From the NCBI GenBank assembly GCA_024694965.1, contig JAILJC010000192.1, positions 1-41,235 on the forward strand: a stretch of DNA of 41,235 bases, written 5' to 3'. A program made the position numbers and the translations under genes. Of the stretch, positions 41,074 to 41,235 are shown in pieces (position 1 is the first letter of the stretch; each line of letters begins with the position of its first letter). The notes under the pieces are model-generated. The model did not search any database. It saw only the letters and a list, made by a program, of their open reading frames with translations, and had not been told where the DNA came from. The DNA is from Lachnospiraceae bacterium (GTDB lineage Bacteria; Bacillota; Clostridia; Lachnospirales; Lachnospiraceae).

Positions 41074-41235
41074 ATGAATGCAGCAAGTGAAAAGTCATTG
41101 AACCAGATACGAAAGCTTCTGGAAGAAGATGATGAGATGAGAAAGTTTATCCGCCCGAAGGAGGGGATACGGATATACAGTCTCAGCAGAACTTTTTTTG
41201 ATGAGATTGCCAAGAAATCCGGTGCCATGTACAAG
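41074..41235 (+). CDS. DUF6462-like (excisionase-type) DNA-binding protein, 3' end missing
   Basis: The first 54 codons are visible. After a short polar N-terminus comes RPKEGIRIYSLSRTFFDEIA followed by KKSGAMYK. This pattern, Y-S-L-S-x-x-x-F-x-x-I-A-K-x-x-G-A, is what I recall of the DUF6462 family, small winged-helix proteins similar to excisionases found in integrative elements of Clostridia. AAGGAGG lies about 12 bases before the ATG. If correct, an integrase gene should follow to the right of the window. The gene stands apart from the housekeeping genes on its left, behind a terminator. The call rests on a short fragment. Confidence 0.6.
   Translation, partial: MNAASEKSLNQIRKLLEEDDEMRKFIRPKEGIRIYSLSRTFFDEIAKKSGAMYK

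Noticed and set aside
1-41235. tRNA, rRNA genes, CRISPR arrays and complete insertion sequences
   Set aside because: No cloverleaf, rRNA segment, regularly spaced repeat series or transposase gene was seen on reading through, though no dedicated search program was run.

Overview
The window reads as chromosomal DNA of a Firmicute of the class Clostridia, most likely family Lachnospiraceae. The gene order (rimP-nusA-rnpM-L7Ae-infB-rbfA-nrnA-truB ... ribF ... rpsO-pnp, and asp23-nusB-xseA-xseB-ispA-dxs-tlyA-nadK-argR-recN) is typical of that group. Strong AAGGAGG-type ribosome binding sites, frequent AGG (Arg) and CTT (Leu) codons, a GH10 xylanase and glycogen synthase point the same way and suggest a fibre-degrading gut or rumen bacterium. 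The genus cannot be fixed from the sequence alone. All genes but one are on the + strand.

Layout. 1-5154: a 5'-truncated GH10 xylanase, then a tightly packed row of a QueT-type vitamin transporter component, a membrane acyltransferase, a LigB/AMMECR1 fusion and its radical SAM partner (the AmmeMemoRadiSam set, biochemical role unknown). 5167-12727: the transcription/translation superoperon from rimP to truB. 12741-14624: a single minus-strand gene for a leucine-rich-repeat lipoprotein, wedged between truB and ribF. 14781-15719: ribF with its own promoter.

15880-21716 is the most unusual part. Four genes that do not belong to the superoperon sit between ribF and rpsO: a Na/phosphate-type transporter with a PhoU tail, a divergent macro-domain protein, a STAS domain fused to an adenylate-forming ligase, and a HATPase (anti-sigma-factor-like) domain fused to a dicarboxylate-type symporter. 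The last two adjacent genes carry the two halves of a partner-switching pair, one on a cytosolic ligase and the other on a membrane carrier. I propose that docking of these halves couples uptake of a carboxylate to its activation. This is the best candidate here for an undescribed system.

21734-24492: rpsO behind a strong promoter and structured leader, a hairpin terminator, a long imperfect double-stranded hairpin in front of pnp, then pnp followed by a perfect 25-bp-arm palindrome. 24415-24952 is the only long non-coding gap; it holds that palindrome and three DnaA-box-like units. 24953-29111: deoB, prfC and a lipoprotein with an intact transglutaminase-like triad. 29184-39343: the asp23-to-recN housekeeping cluster, ending in an unknown anchored protein with two related domains where Bacillus has spoIVB. 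39419-40861: glgA with a good promoter. 41074 to the end: the start of a DUF6462-like (excisionase-type) gene behind a terminator, suggesting that an integrative element begins at the right edge.
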